Shown here in pieces: positions 47,197-56,751 of a stretch of DNA of 64,000 bases. The stretch comes from PNOJ01 sp016706845 (GTDB lineage: Bacteria; Krumholzibacteriota; Krumholzibacteriia; LZORAL124-64-63). How positions within the stretch are numbered: position 1 is the stretch's first letter; every line of letters begins with the position of its first letter. Location of the stretch: positions 183,560 to 247,559 of the forward strand of contig JADJIV010000001.1 in NCBI GenBank assembly GCA_016706845.1, given 5' to 3'. Both the position numbers and the translations under genes were made by a program. Under the pieces are notes generated by a model. That model was not told the origin of the DNA. It saw only the letters and a list, made by a program, of their open reading frames with translations, and made no database searches.

Positions 47197-49182
47197 TCAG
47201 CTCTGGGGCGGCTCTGTCGGCCCGTCCCTGCGCGGCGTCCCCGGATCCACCTTCTCCCGCCCTTCGATGCCCGGCTCGTCCGCCGCCACCCGCGTGCGCA
47301 CCGTGTGCCGGTGCTCGACCAGCTTCACGGCGGGGTGCTCGTGCTCGAACATGCGCTGCGGCATCAGGCCGGTGATCCAGGACGGGTTCATCGGGTAGAC
47401 GCCCGGCATGAACACCGTCGAGTACATGTGCCAGATCAGGATGGCCAGGAAGGCCAGCCAGGCCTCGTAGTAGTGGATCACCAGGATCACGTCCATCGTG
47501 CCCTTGGGGAACCAGTGCGTGACGGTGTTGTCGAACCAGAGCGCGAACCCGGTCATCGCCATCACGACCGTGCCCCAGATCAGGGCCCAGTACTCGGCCT
47601 TCTCCACGTAGGTGAAGCGGCCGAAATTCGGCGATTCCTTGCTGAGTCCCAGGTTGAATTTCGTGCGCTGCAGCAGCTGCTTCGCGTCCTCCCAGTTGGG
47701 CATCATGCCGCGCAGGAACTCGCGGCCGCGGGGGGTCAGCAGGTAGAAGGCGTGGTAGACGGCGCCGAGGATCATCACCACGGCGGCGCCGCGGTGGATG
47801 TAGCCGCGCACGGCGAAGCCGCCCTCGCGGCCGAAGAGCAGCACGCTCCACCACGAATCGTAGAACCGCAGGGAGAATCCGGTGACCACCAGCACGGTGA
47901 ACGAGACGGCCAACACCGTGTGCTGGAAGACCTCGTTGGTGGTCATGCGGCGGACCTGGGGCTTCTCGTGGATCACCCGGTGGATCTGGCGGACCAGGTC
48001 GATGAGCCAGTGCAGCGTCATGCCGCCGATCACCAGGGCGATCAGCGTGATGTAGATGATCTGGATGACGTGCGCGGCGCCGGACTTGTGGCCGGTGGCG
48101 GACTCGTGGATCGTCTGGTTGGCGACGTCGGCGGTGATCCCCGCGTGGCAGTGGCCGCAGGTCTTCTGCAGGTTGGCGGGGTTGACCGACGAGCGCGGGT
48201 CGGTCGAGGGCAGGATCAGGTGCGCGCCGTGGCAGGAGGCGCAGTTGGCGACCAGCTTGTCGCCGGCCTTGCTCTTCAGGCCGTGGTAGGAGTCCACGAA
48301 CGACTGCAGGCGGCCGGTCGGCAGGTCGTACTTCTCGTTCAGGGTCGCCGACTCGTGGCAGGGCGTGCAGGTCGCCTCGGCCATGCGGTTGGGGCTCACC
48401 GGCGAGCGGGGGTCGTCGGTGGGCAGGATGCCGTGCTCGCCGTGGCAGGTGGTGCAGACCGGCGTGTCCACCTCGCCGCGGGCGGTGATCTGGCCGTGGA
48501 TGCCTTCCCAGTAGTCCTGCGAGATGGCGGTGTGGCACTTGCCGCAGGTGGTCGGGATGTTGAAGTGGGCGATGGTCGATCGCATGTCGCTCGGCGGCAG
48601 GATCATGTGGGCGGAGCCGCCGGTGCTGTGGCAGTCGTTGCAGCTCGCCGCCTGCTGGACGCCGCCGGCCGTCGCCCGGCCGTGGACGCTCTGGCTGTAG
48701 ACGCGGATCGGGTGCTTGAACTTGATCTTGAGATCGGCCACGAGGGTCGAATCCTCGTGGCAGTTGCCGCAGGTCGTCGGCAGGTTCATCGGGTTGGTCA
48801 GGGCGTGCCGGTCGGACGAGGGCAGGATGTCGTGGGTGCCGTGGCAGTCCTTGCAGGACGGGATGTAGGGCGACTTGCCGACCACGCCGCGGCCGTGGAC
48901 CTGGTAGGTGGCCGCCTCGTCCGTGTGGCAACTGCCGCAATCGACCGGCGACAGCGTGTCGTGGGGCAGTTCCGTGATGCCGGCGTGGCAATCCGTGCAC
49001 TCGAAGCCGTCGTGGACGCTGCCGATCAGGGATTCGGCGTTGATCTCGGCGGGGTCGCCGCCGGAGCCGGTGTGGCAGTCTGCGCAGTCGGTCGCCGTGA
49101 AGGCGAGGACCCGGCCGGCCGGAACGAGCAGGCACGCCAGCGTCAGGAGTGCCGCAAAGGGGAGGATCGGGCATCGCTTCAT
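47197..49182 (-). CDS. CbcL-like fusion of 11-haem cytochrome c and diheme b-type membrane cytochrome
   Basis: A 661-residue protein. A signal peptide (LTLACLLVPAGRVLAFTATD) precedes a periplasmic domain with eleven CxxCH sites: CADCH, CTDCH, CGSCH, CKDCH, CGNCH, CNDCH, CGKCH, CTTCH, CTPCH, CASCH and CGHCH. The C-terminal 250 residues form a HydC/FdnI-like cytochrome b: IIYITLIALVIGGMTLHWLI, FQHTVLAVSFTVLVVTGFSL, YIHRGAAVVMILGAVYHAFY, IHYYEAWLAFLAILIWHMYS with paired His. This order is that of Geobacter CbcL, a menaquinol dehydrogenase for low-potential metal respiration (nine c-haems there). Electrons would leave the quinone pool into the periplasm. Confidence 0.88.
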   Translation of the reverse strand: MKRCPILPFAALLTLACLLVPAGRVLAFTATDCADCHTGSGGDPAEINAESLIGSVHDGFECTDCHAGITELPHDTLSPVDCGSCHTDEAATYQVHGRGVVGKSPYIPSCKDCHGTHDILPSSDRHALTNPMNLPTTCGNCHEDSTLVADLKIKFKHPIRVYSQSVHGRATAGGVQQAASCNDCHSTGGSAHMILPPSDMRSTIAHFNIPTTCGKCHTAISQDYWEGIHGQITARGEVDTPVCTTCHGEHGILPTDDPRSPVSPNRMAEATCTPCHESATLNEKYDLPTGRLQSFVDSYHGLKSKAGDKLVANCASCHGAHLILPSTDPRSSVNPANLQKTCGHCHAGITADVANQTIHESATGHKSGAAHVIQIIYITLIALVIGGMTLHWLIDLVRQIHRVIHEKPQVRRMTTNEVFQHTVLAVSFTVLVVTGFSLRFYDSWWSVLLFGREGGFAVRGYIHRGAAVVMILGAVYHAFYLLTPRGREFLRGMMPNWEDAKQLLQRTKFNLGLSKESPNFGRFTYVEKAEYWALIWGTVVMAMTGFALWFDNTVTHWFPKGTMDVILVIHYYEAWLAFLAILIWHMYSTVFMPGVYPMNPSWITGLMPQRMFEHEHPAVKLVEHRHTVRTRVAADEPGIEGREKVDPGTPRRDGPTEPPQS

Positions 49183-49314
49183 GTGGGAACCGTCCTGTTG
49201 TGACTATATCAACCGGGGACAGTCAAATAGAGGAACCCGGGGGGCGGAAAATCAAGACATAACCATCGCATCTTCATGATTTATTGACCAATTACATATA
49301 ATGCGGATCGGATT

Positions 49315-49953
49315 TCAGCCTCCCAGGACGGGCCGGGAGTACCAACCCTCCCCCCGCTCCCCGTCGGGCCGGTAGCCCATGCGGCGCAGGTAGTTGCGGT
49401 GCAGGCCGGCATCGGTGTGCGCCACGAAGCGGCGGAAGCCGTTGTCGGCCAGGACCGGACCCCATTCCCGGTAGAAGTAGCGGGCGCAGCGCAGGTCGCG
49501 CCAGGGCGGCAGGACGTAGTCCAGGTGGATCCGCAGCGTGCCGGGCGTGTCGGGCGAGCAGACCAGCACGCCGACCGGCACCATGTTGCGCAGGACGAAG
49601 ACGATCGTCGGGTTCTGCAGCCGGTCGAGGTCGAAGCCGGGGAAGTAGCGGCGCACGTCCGGGGCGTGGAAGTCGAGGAAGCGGCGCAGGAAGGGGTTGT
49701 CGCGGTCGCGCATCGGCATGAGCTGGAAGTAGTCGGGGCGGCGGTTGAGCAGCTGCACCAGGAAGACCACGTTCACCACGGCGATGAAGCCGTTCACCAG
49801 CAGCACCGGCCAGACCCCCAGCAGGGCCCCGTAGACGGCGAACAGGACGGCGCCGGCCAGGTTGATGACGCGCAGCTTGACGAGCGAGCCCATGGTCAGC
49901 GAGACCGCCACGAGCGCCGAGGCGGCGTAGCCGAGGATTTCTGTCCAGTGCAC
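49315..49953 (-). CDS. YgjV-like membrane protein with acetyltransferase-like C-terminal domain
   Basis: A 212-residue protein. The first 80 residues have three TM helices: WTEILGYAASALVAVSLTMG, LVKLRVINLAGAVLFAVYGA and VLLVNGFIAVVNVVFLVQLL, as in YgjV (inner-membrane, small QA-like). Residues about 110-212 look like a GNAT fold: PTIVFVLRNMVPVGVLVCSP, LRIHLDYVLPPWRDLRCARY, GFRRFVAHTDAGLHRNYLRR with a final MGYRP. The acetyl-CoA P-loop is not obvious, so activity is uncertain. It lies 20 bases after the BtuF-like gene on the same strand. Confidence 0.7.
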   Translation of the reverse strand: MHWTEILGYAASALVAVSLTMGSLVKLRVINLAGAVLFAVYGALLGVWPVLLVNGFIAVVNVVFLVQLLNRRPDYFQLMPMRDRDNPFLRRFLDFHAPDVRRYFPGFDLDRLQNPTIVFVLRNMVPVGVLVCSPDTPGTLRIHLDYVLPPWRDLRCARYFYREWGPVLADNGFRRFVAHTDAGLHRNYLRRMGYRPDGERGEGWYSRPVLGG

Positions 49954-49972
49954 GGGTGACCTCCGCCGGCGA

Positions 49973-50821
49973 TCAGCCCGCCGGGGGCGCGGGATCGGCC
50001 GGGGCGAAGCGGTTCAGCAGCCGCAGCAGCTCCCGCAGCGAGCCCGCCGTGCGGGTCCCGTACCAGCTCAGCAGCTTGCCGGGGATGCGGGGGCAGCGCT
50101 CGGGGCCGGCCAGGCGCGCGGCCTCGGCGACGGCGGCGGCGTCGCGCTTGGTGAAGTGGTAGGGCTCGTCGGGCAGCAGGACCAGCGCGGGCGCCAGGGC
50201 CGCCAGCTCCTCCAGGGTCGTGGCCGGGTAGTCCTCGTGGCCCGCGTAGACGTTGCGCAGGCCGACTTCGGCCATGACCGCGTCGATGTGGGTGTGGCCG
50301 CCCGCGGCCATCCAGGGGTCCTTCCAGATCAGGGTCGCCGCGGCGACCGGTGCGCGGCGCCGGCGCACGGCGGCCGCGTCGGCGCGCGCGGCGGCCAGGG
50401 TCCCGCGCGCGGCCAGCGCGGCGATCTCGGCGTCGAGCAGGATGCCGAGGTCCTTCAGCAGCGCGTCGACGTCGTCCAGGCTGCGCGGCATCACCGCGAA
50501 CACGGGCACGCCCGCCGCGGCGAGCGCGTCCAGGTGCGCGGTCTTGTTCTCCTCGAGACAGGCCAGGACCAGGTCCGGCCGCAGCGCGAGGATGGCGTCC
50601 AGGCGCGGGTTTTTGGTGCCGCCGCAGGCGGGGACGCGCGCGACCAGGCCGCGCGGCTCCTCGCAGTAGGCGGTCCGGGCCACCAGATTGTCGCCGCGGC
50701 CGAGACCGAACACGGTGTCGGTCAGGCTCGGCACCAGCGAGGCCACGCGCAGGTAGGGTCCGGGGACCACGGCGACGCCGCGGGCGTCGAGCAGGCCGGG
50801 TGTGTTTCTCGTTGGCGTCAT
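49973..50821 (-). CDS. Helical-backbone metal receptor, BtuF-like, without signal peptide
   Basis: A 282-residue protein of the cobalamin/Fe3+-siderophore binding family (type III periplasmic binding): YLRVASLVPSLTDTVFGLGR, ARVPACGGTKNPRLDAILAL, RPDLVLACLEENKTAHLDAL, a long backbone helix, and EELAALAPALVLLPDEPYHF. The N-terminus lacks a hydrophobic signal, so it may act in the cytosol or the start may be wrong. No BtuCD-type permease is adjacent. Such stand-alone homologues may salvage corrinoids; ligand not assigned. Confidence 0.78.
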   Translation of the reverse strand: MTPTRNTPGLLDARGVAVVPGPYLRVASLVPSLTDTVFGLGRGDNLVARTAYCEEPRGLVARVPACGGTKNPRLDAILALRPDLVLACLEENKTAHLDALAAAGVPVFAVMPRSLDDVDALLKDLGILLDAEIAALAARGTLAAARADAAAVRRRRAPVAAATLIWKDPWMAAGGHTHIDAVMAEVGLRNVYAGHEDYPATTLEELAALAPALVLLPDEPYHFTKRDAAAVAEAARLAGPERCPRIPGKLLSWYGTRTAGSLRELLRLLNRFAPADPAPPAG

Positions 50822-50932
50822 GGGGAGGAAACCTAGCGTCGAACGACGGTCGCCGCCAGCGGAGGTTTGCGGGGATGCGCAGAGGCGCGCCCCGGGGGAC
50901 GCGCCTCGTTGCGTGCGGCGGACGGACCGGGC

Positions 50933-53900
50933 TCAGTAACCCTCGCCGCGCCCGTGCCGGCGGTCCCACCACCAGCCGATGAACAGGGCCCGCAGCCGGC
51001 GCTTCGTCGGCTCCAGCAGCGAGTACATCACCGGCACCACCACGAGCGTCAGGAAGGTGGCCACGCCGAGGCCCCAGATCACGGCCACGCCCATCGGGCC
51101 CCACCAGGCGCTGGACTCGCCGCCGAAGGTCACCACACCGCCCCATTCGCCCTTGAACAGGCTGAAGAAATCGATCGACACGCCGGTCGTCAACGGGATC
51201 AGCCCCAGGATGGTGGTCACCGCAGTCAGGATCACGGGCCGGAAGCGGGTGAGCCCGGCCTGGACCAGGGCCTCCCCCGTCGCGATGCCGCGCTCGCGCA
51301 GCTTGCCCACGTAGTCCAGCAGCACGATGGCGTTGTTGACCACGACGCCGGCCAGCGAGACCACGCCCACGCCGGTCATGATGATGCCGAAGGGCGTGCC
51401 GGTGAACATCAGGCCCATCATGACGCCGATGAGCGACAGGATGACGCTGAACAGGATCACCAGCGGTGTGGTCACCGAGCTGAACTCGCTGATCAGCACC
51501 AGGAAGATGAGCATGACGGCCAGGCCGAAGGCGTCGCTGAGGAAGGCCTGCGCCTCCTGCTGGTCCTCGCTCTCGCCGGTGTAGGTCAGGCCGTAGCCGG
51601 GCGGCAGCGCGAAGCCCGCCAGCCGCTGCTGCACCTGGGCCAGCAGGGCGTTGCCGTTGTAGCCGGCGGCGGCGTCGGCCGAGACCGTCACCACGCGCTC
51701 GCCGTCGATGCGGGTGATGGCGGCCAGGCCCGTCTTGAACTCGGCCGTGGCGAAGGACGACAGCGGGATCTGCTGGCCCTCGTAGAACACGGTCATGCTT
51801 TCGAGGTCCTCGACCTTCTGGCGGAACGGCTGTTGCACCCGCACGCGGATGTCGTACTCGTCTTCGCCGGTGCGGAACTTCGCCGTCTCGGCGCCGAGCA
51901 GGGCGGTGCGCACGGTGCCGGCGACGTCCACGGTCCGCAGGCCGAAGCGCCCGGCCTTGTCCACGTCCTGGCGCACCTCGATCTGCGGGAGGTTGCGGTC
52001 GTAGTCGTCCATCACGTCGACCAGGCCCTCGACGCCGCGGATGCGCTCCCTGACCGTGGCGGCCAGGTCGCCCAGGACAGCGAAGTCGTCGCCGGAGATC
52101 TCGATGTTCACGGGCTTGCCGGTGGGCGGGCCCTCTTCCTGCTTGTCGATGACCAGGCGCGCGCCGGTGAAGTCGCGCAGCGCGTCGCGCAGCTGCTCGA
52201 TCGTCGTGCGCGAGGACTGGGAGCGGTCCTCCTGGTCGATGAACTCCATCGTCACCAGGGACTTGTTGGCCGGGGCCTGGCTGCTCGAGGCGAAGCCGCT
52301 CTCGGCGCCGACCTGGCCGGTGAAGGCCTTCAGGTCGGGCAGCGCCGCGACCGCCGCCTCCACCTCGGCGGTGTAGGCGTCGCTGACCTCGACCCGCGTG
52401 CCCGAGGGCGCGGTGATCGAGACGTAGGCCAGGCGGGGGTCGACGTCCGGGAACAGCTCGACGCCGTGGTTGAAGGCGCCGAACAGCATGAAGGTGCCGA
52501 TCAGCAGGGCGGTCATGCCGCCCATCACCACGCCCGGCCGCCGCAGGGCCCAGCGCAGCGTGGGCTCGTACGACTTCAGGCCGTACCGCATGAGGCGGTC
52601 GCCGATGCCCTCGCGCCCGCCGCCGGTCCGCGGCGGCTGCATGAACCGCGCGCACATGACGGGGTTGAAGACCAGCGCCACCAGCAGCGACGCCAGCAGC
52701 GAGATGATGACCGTGATCGGCAGGTACTTCATGAACTCGCCCATGATCCCGGGCCAGAAGATCATCGGCGCGAAGGCGACCACCGTGGTCAGGGTCGAGG
52801 AGGTGACCGCGGCGGCCACCTGCGACGCGCCGTAGACGGCGGCCTCCACGGGCTCCTTCCCCTTGCCGCGCTGGCGGTAGATGTTCTCCACGATCACGAT
52901 GCCGTTGTCCACGAGCATGCCCAGCGCGAGGATCAGCGAGAACAGCACCACCATGTTCAGGGTGATGCCCAGCGCCCGCAGCGTGATGAAGGTCAGCAGC
53001 ATCGACAGGGGGATCGCCGTGCCCACGAACAGGGCGTTGGTGAAGCCCATGAACAGCAGCAGCACCAGCACCACCAGGATCAGGCCGCTGATGATGTTGT
53101 TCTCCAGCTCGCGGACCATGTCGCGGATGTCCTTGGACTGGTCGCCGACCAGGCTCACCTCGGTGCCCGCCGGCAGCCGCGGCCGCTCGCGCTCGAGCAC
53201 GACCTTGATCTCGTCCACGATGTCGATGATGTTCTCGCCGCTGCGCTTGGTGACCGTGAGGATCACGGCCTCCTTGCCGTTGACGCGCGAGAAGCTCTCG
53301 CGGTCCTTGATGCCGAAGCTGACCTCGGCCACGTCGCGGACGTAGACGGGGTCCGGCAGCCCGAGGTTGAGCACGAAGCCGAGGATCTCCTCGGCGCGCT
53401 CGACCTCGCCGGGCACGCTCACCTGGTAGTCGTAGGTGCCCAGGGACAGCTTGCCGCCGGGGATGGTCACGTTCTGCAGGGAGATGGCGTCCTGGACGTC
53501 CTGCAGGCTCAGGTTGTAGAAGCGCAGGCGCTCGGGGTCGACGTCCACGCGCACCTCGTGCTCCACGCCGCCGGTCAGCTTCACCTCGAGCACGCCGCGA
53601 ACCTGCTCGAAGGCCTCCTGCAGGTCCTCCCCCGCCTGCTTCAGCAGCGCGGGGTCGTAGTCGGCCGCCAGGTTGATCTGCACGATGGGCCAGTCCGAGG
53701 AACTGAGCTCCAGGATCATCATGTCGTCGCGCGGGTCCTCGGGCAGCTCGGGCTTGGCCAGGTCGACGCGGTCGCGCACCTTCTGCAGGGCGTCGCTCAT
53801 CTCCACGTCGGTGGTGAACTCGAGCACGATGGTCGAGGCGCCCTCGACCGAGGTGCTGGTCATCTCCTTGAGGTCGGCCAGCCCCTTGAGCTCCTGCTCG

Positions 53901-54100
53901 AGCTTGCGCGTGATGAGGTTCTCGACGTCCTCGGGTCCGGCGCCCGAGTACGGCGTCATCACCATCACGTAGGGGATCTTGACGTCGGGGCTCGACTCGC
54001 GCGGCAGCTCGAGGTAGCTCTTGACGCCCACGATCGTGATGATCGCCATGAAGGCGAAGATCATCGGGTACCGGCGGATCGCGCCGCTGATCAGCCTCAT
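50933..54100 (-). CDS. AcrB/HAE1-type RND efflux pump
   Basis: A 1055-residue inner-membrane RND pump. TM1 is RYPMIFAFMAIITIVGVKSY; porter blocks include DVKIPYVMVMTPYSGAGPED and ENLITRKLEQELKGLADLKE. TM4 carries the proton-relay Asp in ILALGMLVDNGIVIVENIYR (one Asp followed by Asn rather than the Asp-Asp of E. coli AcrB). TM10 region GVGVVSLAGVVVNNAIVLLD completes the duplication. It pumps amphiphilic drugs, bile or lipids by proton antiport with the adaptor and channel just upstream. It overlaps the adaptor stop by ATGA. Substrate is not known. Confidence 0.93.
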   Translation of the reverse strand: MRLISGAIRRYPMIFAFMAIITIVGVKSYLELPRESSPDVKIPYVMVMTPYSGAGPEDVENLITRKLEQELKGLADLKEMTSTSVEGASTIVLEFTTDVEMSDALQKVRDRVDLAKPELPEDPRDDMMILELSSSDWPIVQINLAADYDPALLKQAGEDLQEAFEQVRGVLEVKLTGGVEHEVRVDVDPERLRFYNLSLQDVQDAISLQNVTIPGGKLSLGTYDYQVSVPGEVERAEEILGFVLNLGLPDPVYVRDVAEVSFGIKDRESFSRVNGKEAVILTVTKRSGENIIDIVDEIKVVLERERPRLPAGTEVSLVGDQSKDIRDMVRELENNIISGLILVVLVLLLFMGFTNALFVGTAIPLSMLLTFITLRALGITLNMVVLFSLILALGMLVDNGIVIVENIYRQRGKGKEPVEAAVYGASQVAAAVTSSTLTTVVAFAPMIFWPGIMGEFMKYLPITVIISLLASLLVALVFNPVMCARFMQPPRTGGGREGIGDRLMRYGLKSYEPTLRWALRRPGVVMGGMTALLIGTFMLFGAFNHGVELFPDVDPRLAYVSITAPSGTRVEVSDAYTAEVEAAVAALPDLKAFTGQVGAESGFASSSQAPANKSLVTMEFIDQEDRSQSSRTTIEQLRDALRDFTGARLVIDKQEEGPPTGKPVNIEISGDDFAVLGDLAATVRERIRGVEGLVDVMDDYDRNLPQIEVRQDVDKAGRFGLRTVDVAGTVRTALLGAETAKFRTGEDEYDIRVRVQQPFRQKVEDLESMTVFYEGQQIPLSSFATAEFKTGLAAITRIDGERVVTVSADAAAGYNGNALLAQVQQRLAGFALPPGYGLTYTGESEDQQEAQAFLSDAFGLAVMLIFLVLISEFSSVTTPLVILFSVILSLIGVMMGLMFTGTPFGIIMTGVGVVSLAGVVVNNAIVLLDYVGKLRERGIATGEALVQAGLTRFRPVILTAVTTILGLIPLTTGVSIDFFSLFKGEWGGVVTFGGESSAWWGPMGVAVIWGLGVATFLTLVVVPVMYSLLEPTKRRLRALFIGWWWDRRHGRGEGY

Positions 54101-55239
54101 CGCGCGGCCTCCGTCGGGGAAGCCGCGTCGCGCGTCGCGGCGCCGGCCTCGGTGGTCGCGGTCGGGTCGCCGGCGAGGCTGCCGTCGCGGGCGCTCGCCG
54201 TCTCGACCGTCTTGACCAGCGCGCCGTCGATGAGGTCGCGCTGGCCGCGCACGACCAGCAGCTCGCCGGCGCGCAGGCCCTCGACGACCTGGACGAGCAT
54301 CCCCTGGTCGACTCCCAGGACGACGCGGCGCAGCTGCGCGCGGTCCCCCTCGACGACGTAGACCGCCGCGCCGCCGCCGGCGTCCAGCACCGCGTCGCGC
54401 GGGATGGCGATCACGCCCGCGAGGGTCTGCTTGTGGATGCGGGCGCGGCCGACCACGCCCGGCCGCAGCGACAGGTCCCGGTTGTCCAGCCGGATCTCCA
54501 GCGGGAACTTGCCGGTGACCGGGTCCGCCTCGAAGCCGAGCCAGGCCACGCGCCCCGCGACGGGGGCCGCGACGCCGTCGAGCGTGACCTCGGCCGCCGC
54601 GCCCTCGCGCAGCCAGACGATGTCGCGCTCGGTCAGCCAGCCGGCGAGCTTCAGGACGGACGGGTCGACCACGCGGGCCACGACGGTGCCCGGCGCCACC
54701 AGCTGACCCGGCTCCACGAAGCGCTCGGCCACGATCCCGGCGTAGGGGGCCGCGACGGCGGCCCGCTCGTGCCGCAGCTCGGCGACGCGCGCCGCGGCCG
54801 CGGACCGGCCGTGCAGCGCCTCGGCGGTCAGCAGTTCGACGCGGCTGACCTTGCCGGCGTCGAACAGGCGCTGCGTCTGCTCGACGTTGTAGGCCTGCAG
54901 CGCCAGGTCGGCGCGGGCGGCGTCGGCTTCCGCCGCCAGCAGGCGGCGGTCCAGTTCGATGAGGGTCTGCCCCTTGGCCACGCGCGCACCCTTGTCGTGC
55001 GGGATCGCGGCCACGGTGCCGCCCTCTTCGGCGGCGACGTCGGTGCCGCGCAGGGGCTGCACCGCGCCGGAGACCTCGAACATCTCGGTCAGGTCGGTGG
55101 CGTCCAGCTCCAGCACGCGGACGTTGCGGGCGGTCTCGGCCGGCGGCGCGGCGCCGCCCTTGGGTCCGCAGCCCGCGATCGACAGCAGCGCCGGGGCCAG
55201 CATCAGGGCCGCGGCGGCGAACAGCTTGCGCGTCGTCAT
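54097..55239 (-). CDS. RND periplasmic adaptor lipoprotein
   Basis: A 380-residue membrane-fusion protein with a lipoprotein signal (LMLAPALLSIAGCGPKG). Domains run lipoyl/hairpin/beta-barrel: VAAIPHDKGARVAKGQTLIE, the coiled-coil ARADLALQAYNVEQTQRLFD, APYAGIVAERFVEPGQLVAP, then LRPGVVGRARIHKQTLAGVI. It links the AcrB-type pump to the TolC-type channel. Start at 55239 (MTTRKLF) is preferred; the open frame continuing to 57057 is a shadow over the channel gene. It overlaps the pump start by four bases. Confidence 0.92.
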   Translation of the reverse strand: MTTRKLFAAAALMLAPALLSIAGCGPKGGAAPPAETARNVRVLELDATDLTEMFEVSGAVQPLRGTDVAAEEGGTVAAIPHDKGARVAKGQTLIELDRRLLAAEADAARADLALQAYNVEQTQRLFDAGKVSRVELLTAEALHGRSAAAARVAELRHERAAVAAPYAGIVAERFVEPGQLVAPGTVVARVVDPSVLKLAGWLTERDIVWLREGAAAEVTLDGVAAPVAGRVAWLGFEADPVTGKFPLEIRLDNRDLSLRPGVVGRARIHKQTLAGVIAIPRDAVLDAGGGAAVYVVEGDRAQLRRVVLGVDQGMLVQVVEGLRAGELLVVRGQRDLIDGALVKTVETASARDGSLAGDPTATTEAGAATRDAASPTEAAR

Positions 55240-55262
55240 GATGGTCTTCTCCGTTCCGATGG

Positions 55263-56751
55263 TCACTGCGAACCTCCCGCGACGAGCCCGTCGACCGCCG
55301 CCAGGGGCAGCAGGGGCGAGACGCCGATGGCGCGCTTCAGGGACGCGGTCGTGGTCAGCACGTCGTACCGCGCCTGGATCAGGTTGGTGCGGGCGCGGGA
55401 GCGCTCCGCCTCGGACTGCAGCACGGTCAGGTAGTCGGCCTTGCCGTGCCGCAGCAGCAGGGTGCTGGTCTCCAGCAGGTCCTCGGCCCGGGCCAGGTTC
55501 AGCTCGGCCGCGCGCAGGTTGTCGCGGGCGGCGTCGCGGCCGTCGAGCAGGTCGAGCACCTCGACGCGCGCCTGCCGCAGCAGACCGTTGCGCTCGGACT
55601 CGTTGCGCAGGATCGAGGCCTCGGTCTGCTGGACCAGGCCCCGGGTCAGCAGCCCGTCGAACAGCGGCACGTTCAGCGCCACGCTGGCGCTCCAGAAGTC
55701 GTGGCCGGTGTTGTCGAGATCCTTCAGGCGCCGACCGATGTAGCCGTAGCTGCCGAGCATCGACAGGTAGGGGCGCATCTCGGACTTCTGCACGCGCCGG
55801 CTCTGGCGCAGCAGGTCGCTCATCACCTCGGCCTGCTGCACGTCGGGCCGGCGCGCGGCCAGGGCCAGCGCCGTCGCGCGCACCACGTCGTCGGACTCCA
55901 CGCGCTGCTCGTTGCGGATGCTCAGGGGCGCCTCGGGGTCGCTGCCCATCAGGGCGTTGAGACGGGCGCCGGCGGTGCGCAGCCCCTGCTGCGACTGGCG
56001 CAGCCGCGGCGACAGGTTCGCCACCGCGACCGCGGCCTGCAGCGTGTCCAGCTCGGTCACCATCCCGAGCTCGAAGCGCAGGCGCGAGATGTCCAGGAAC
56101 TCCTCCTGGTTGCGGAACTCCGCCTCGACGGCGGACAGCTCCTCGGCGGCCAGAACGGTGCCGTGGTAGGCCGCCACCACATCCTGTTCCGTCTGGTGCA
56201 CGACGCCCAGCAGGGCCAGGTCCTGGCGGCGGATGCCCTGCCCCGCGGCGCCGATCGCGCCGAGGATCTTGATCGGGTTCAGGGTCCAGCTCAGGTTCAG
56301 GCTCGAGCGCCAGTAGGTCTGGGCCGGGATGTCCTCGGGCGGCGGGATGAAGCTGAAGCCGCCGAACAGGCTGTCGATCAGGGCGCTGCCCGTGGAGCCG
56401 CCGCCGCCGCCGAAGCTGGAGTCCAGGGCGAAGCTCGGGTCGCGGCCGCGCGACCAGGTGCCCGTGGCGTCGAGGGTCGGCAGGCCCGTGGCGAGGGCCT
56501 GCTTCATCTGGCCGTCGAGCTCGCGGCGGCGGAAGCGCTCGGCCTGGAGCAGGTCGTTGCCGGCCAGCGCGCGCTGCGCGCAGGACTTCGAGGTCCAGGG
56601 TCTCGGTCGCCCCGGGGCGCGCCGCGATGACGGGGCCGGGACCCGTGTCGAGGGTCGCGGGGACCGGCTCGTCGGCGGCGATCGCCGCGCAGGCTGCTCC
56701 CAGGCAGACGGCGGCCAGCAGCGCCGCGCGCGCCAGGTGTCCGATGGTCAT
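55263..56751 (-). CDS. Outer-membrane efflux channel (TolC family; one frameshift near the N-terminus)
   Basis: Signal peptide MTIGHLARAALLAAVCLGAA from 56751, then a short linker; after a one-base extra near 56570-56580 (GCGCGC tract) the frame continues ALAGNDLLQAERFRRRELDG, DATGTWSRGRDPSFALDSSF and the two TolC helical repeats, for example NLSPRLRQSQQGLRTAGARL and LNVPLFDGLLTRGLVQQTEA. Removing one base gives 496 codons, the normal length. The start overlaps the TetR stop by ATGA, so the whole operon, TetR first, is one transcript. A Gly-rich loop (SSFGGGGGSTGSALIDSLFG) is unusual for the family. Confidence 0.85.
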
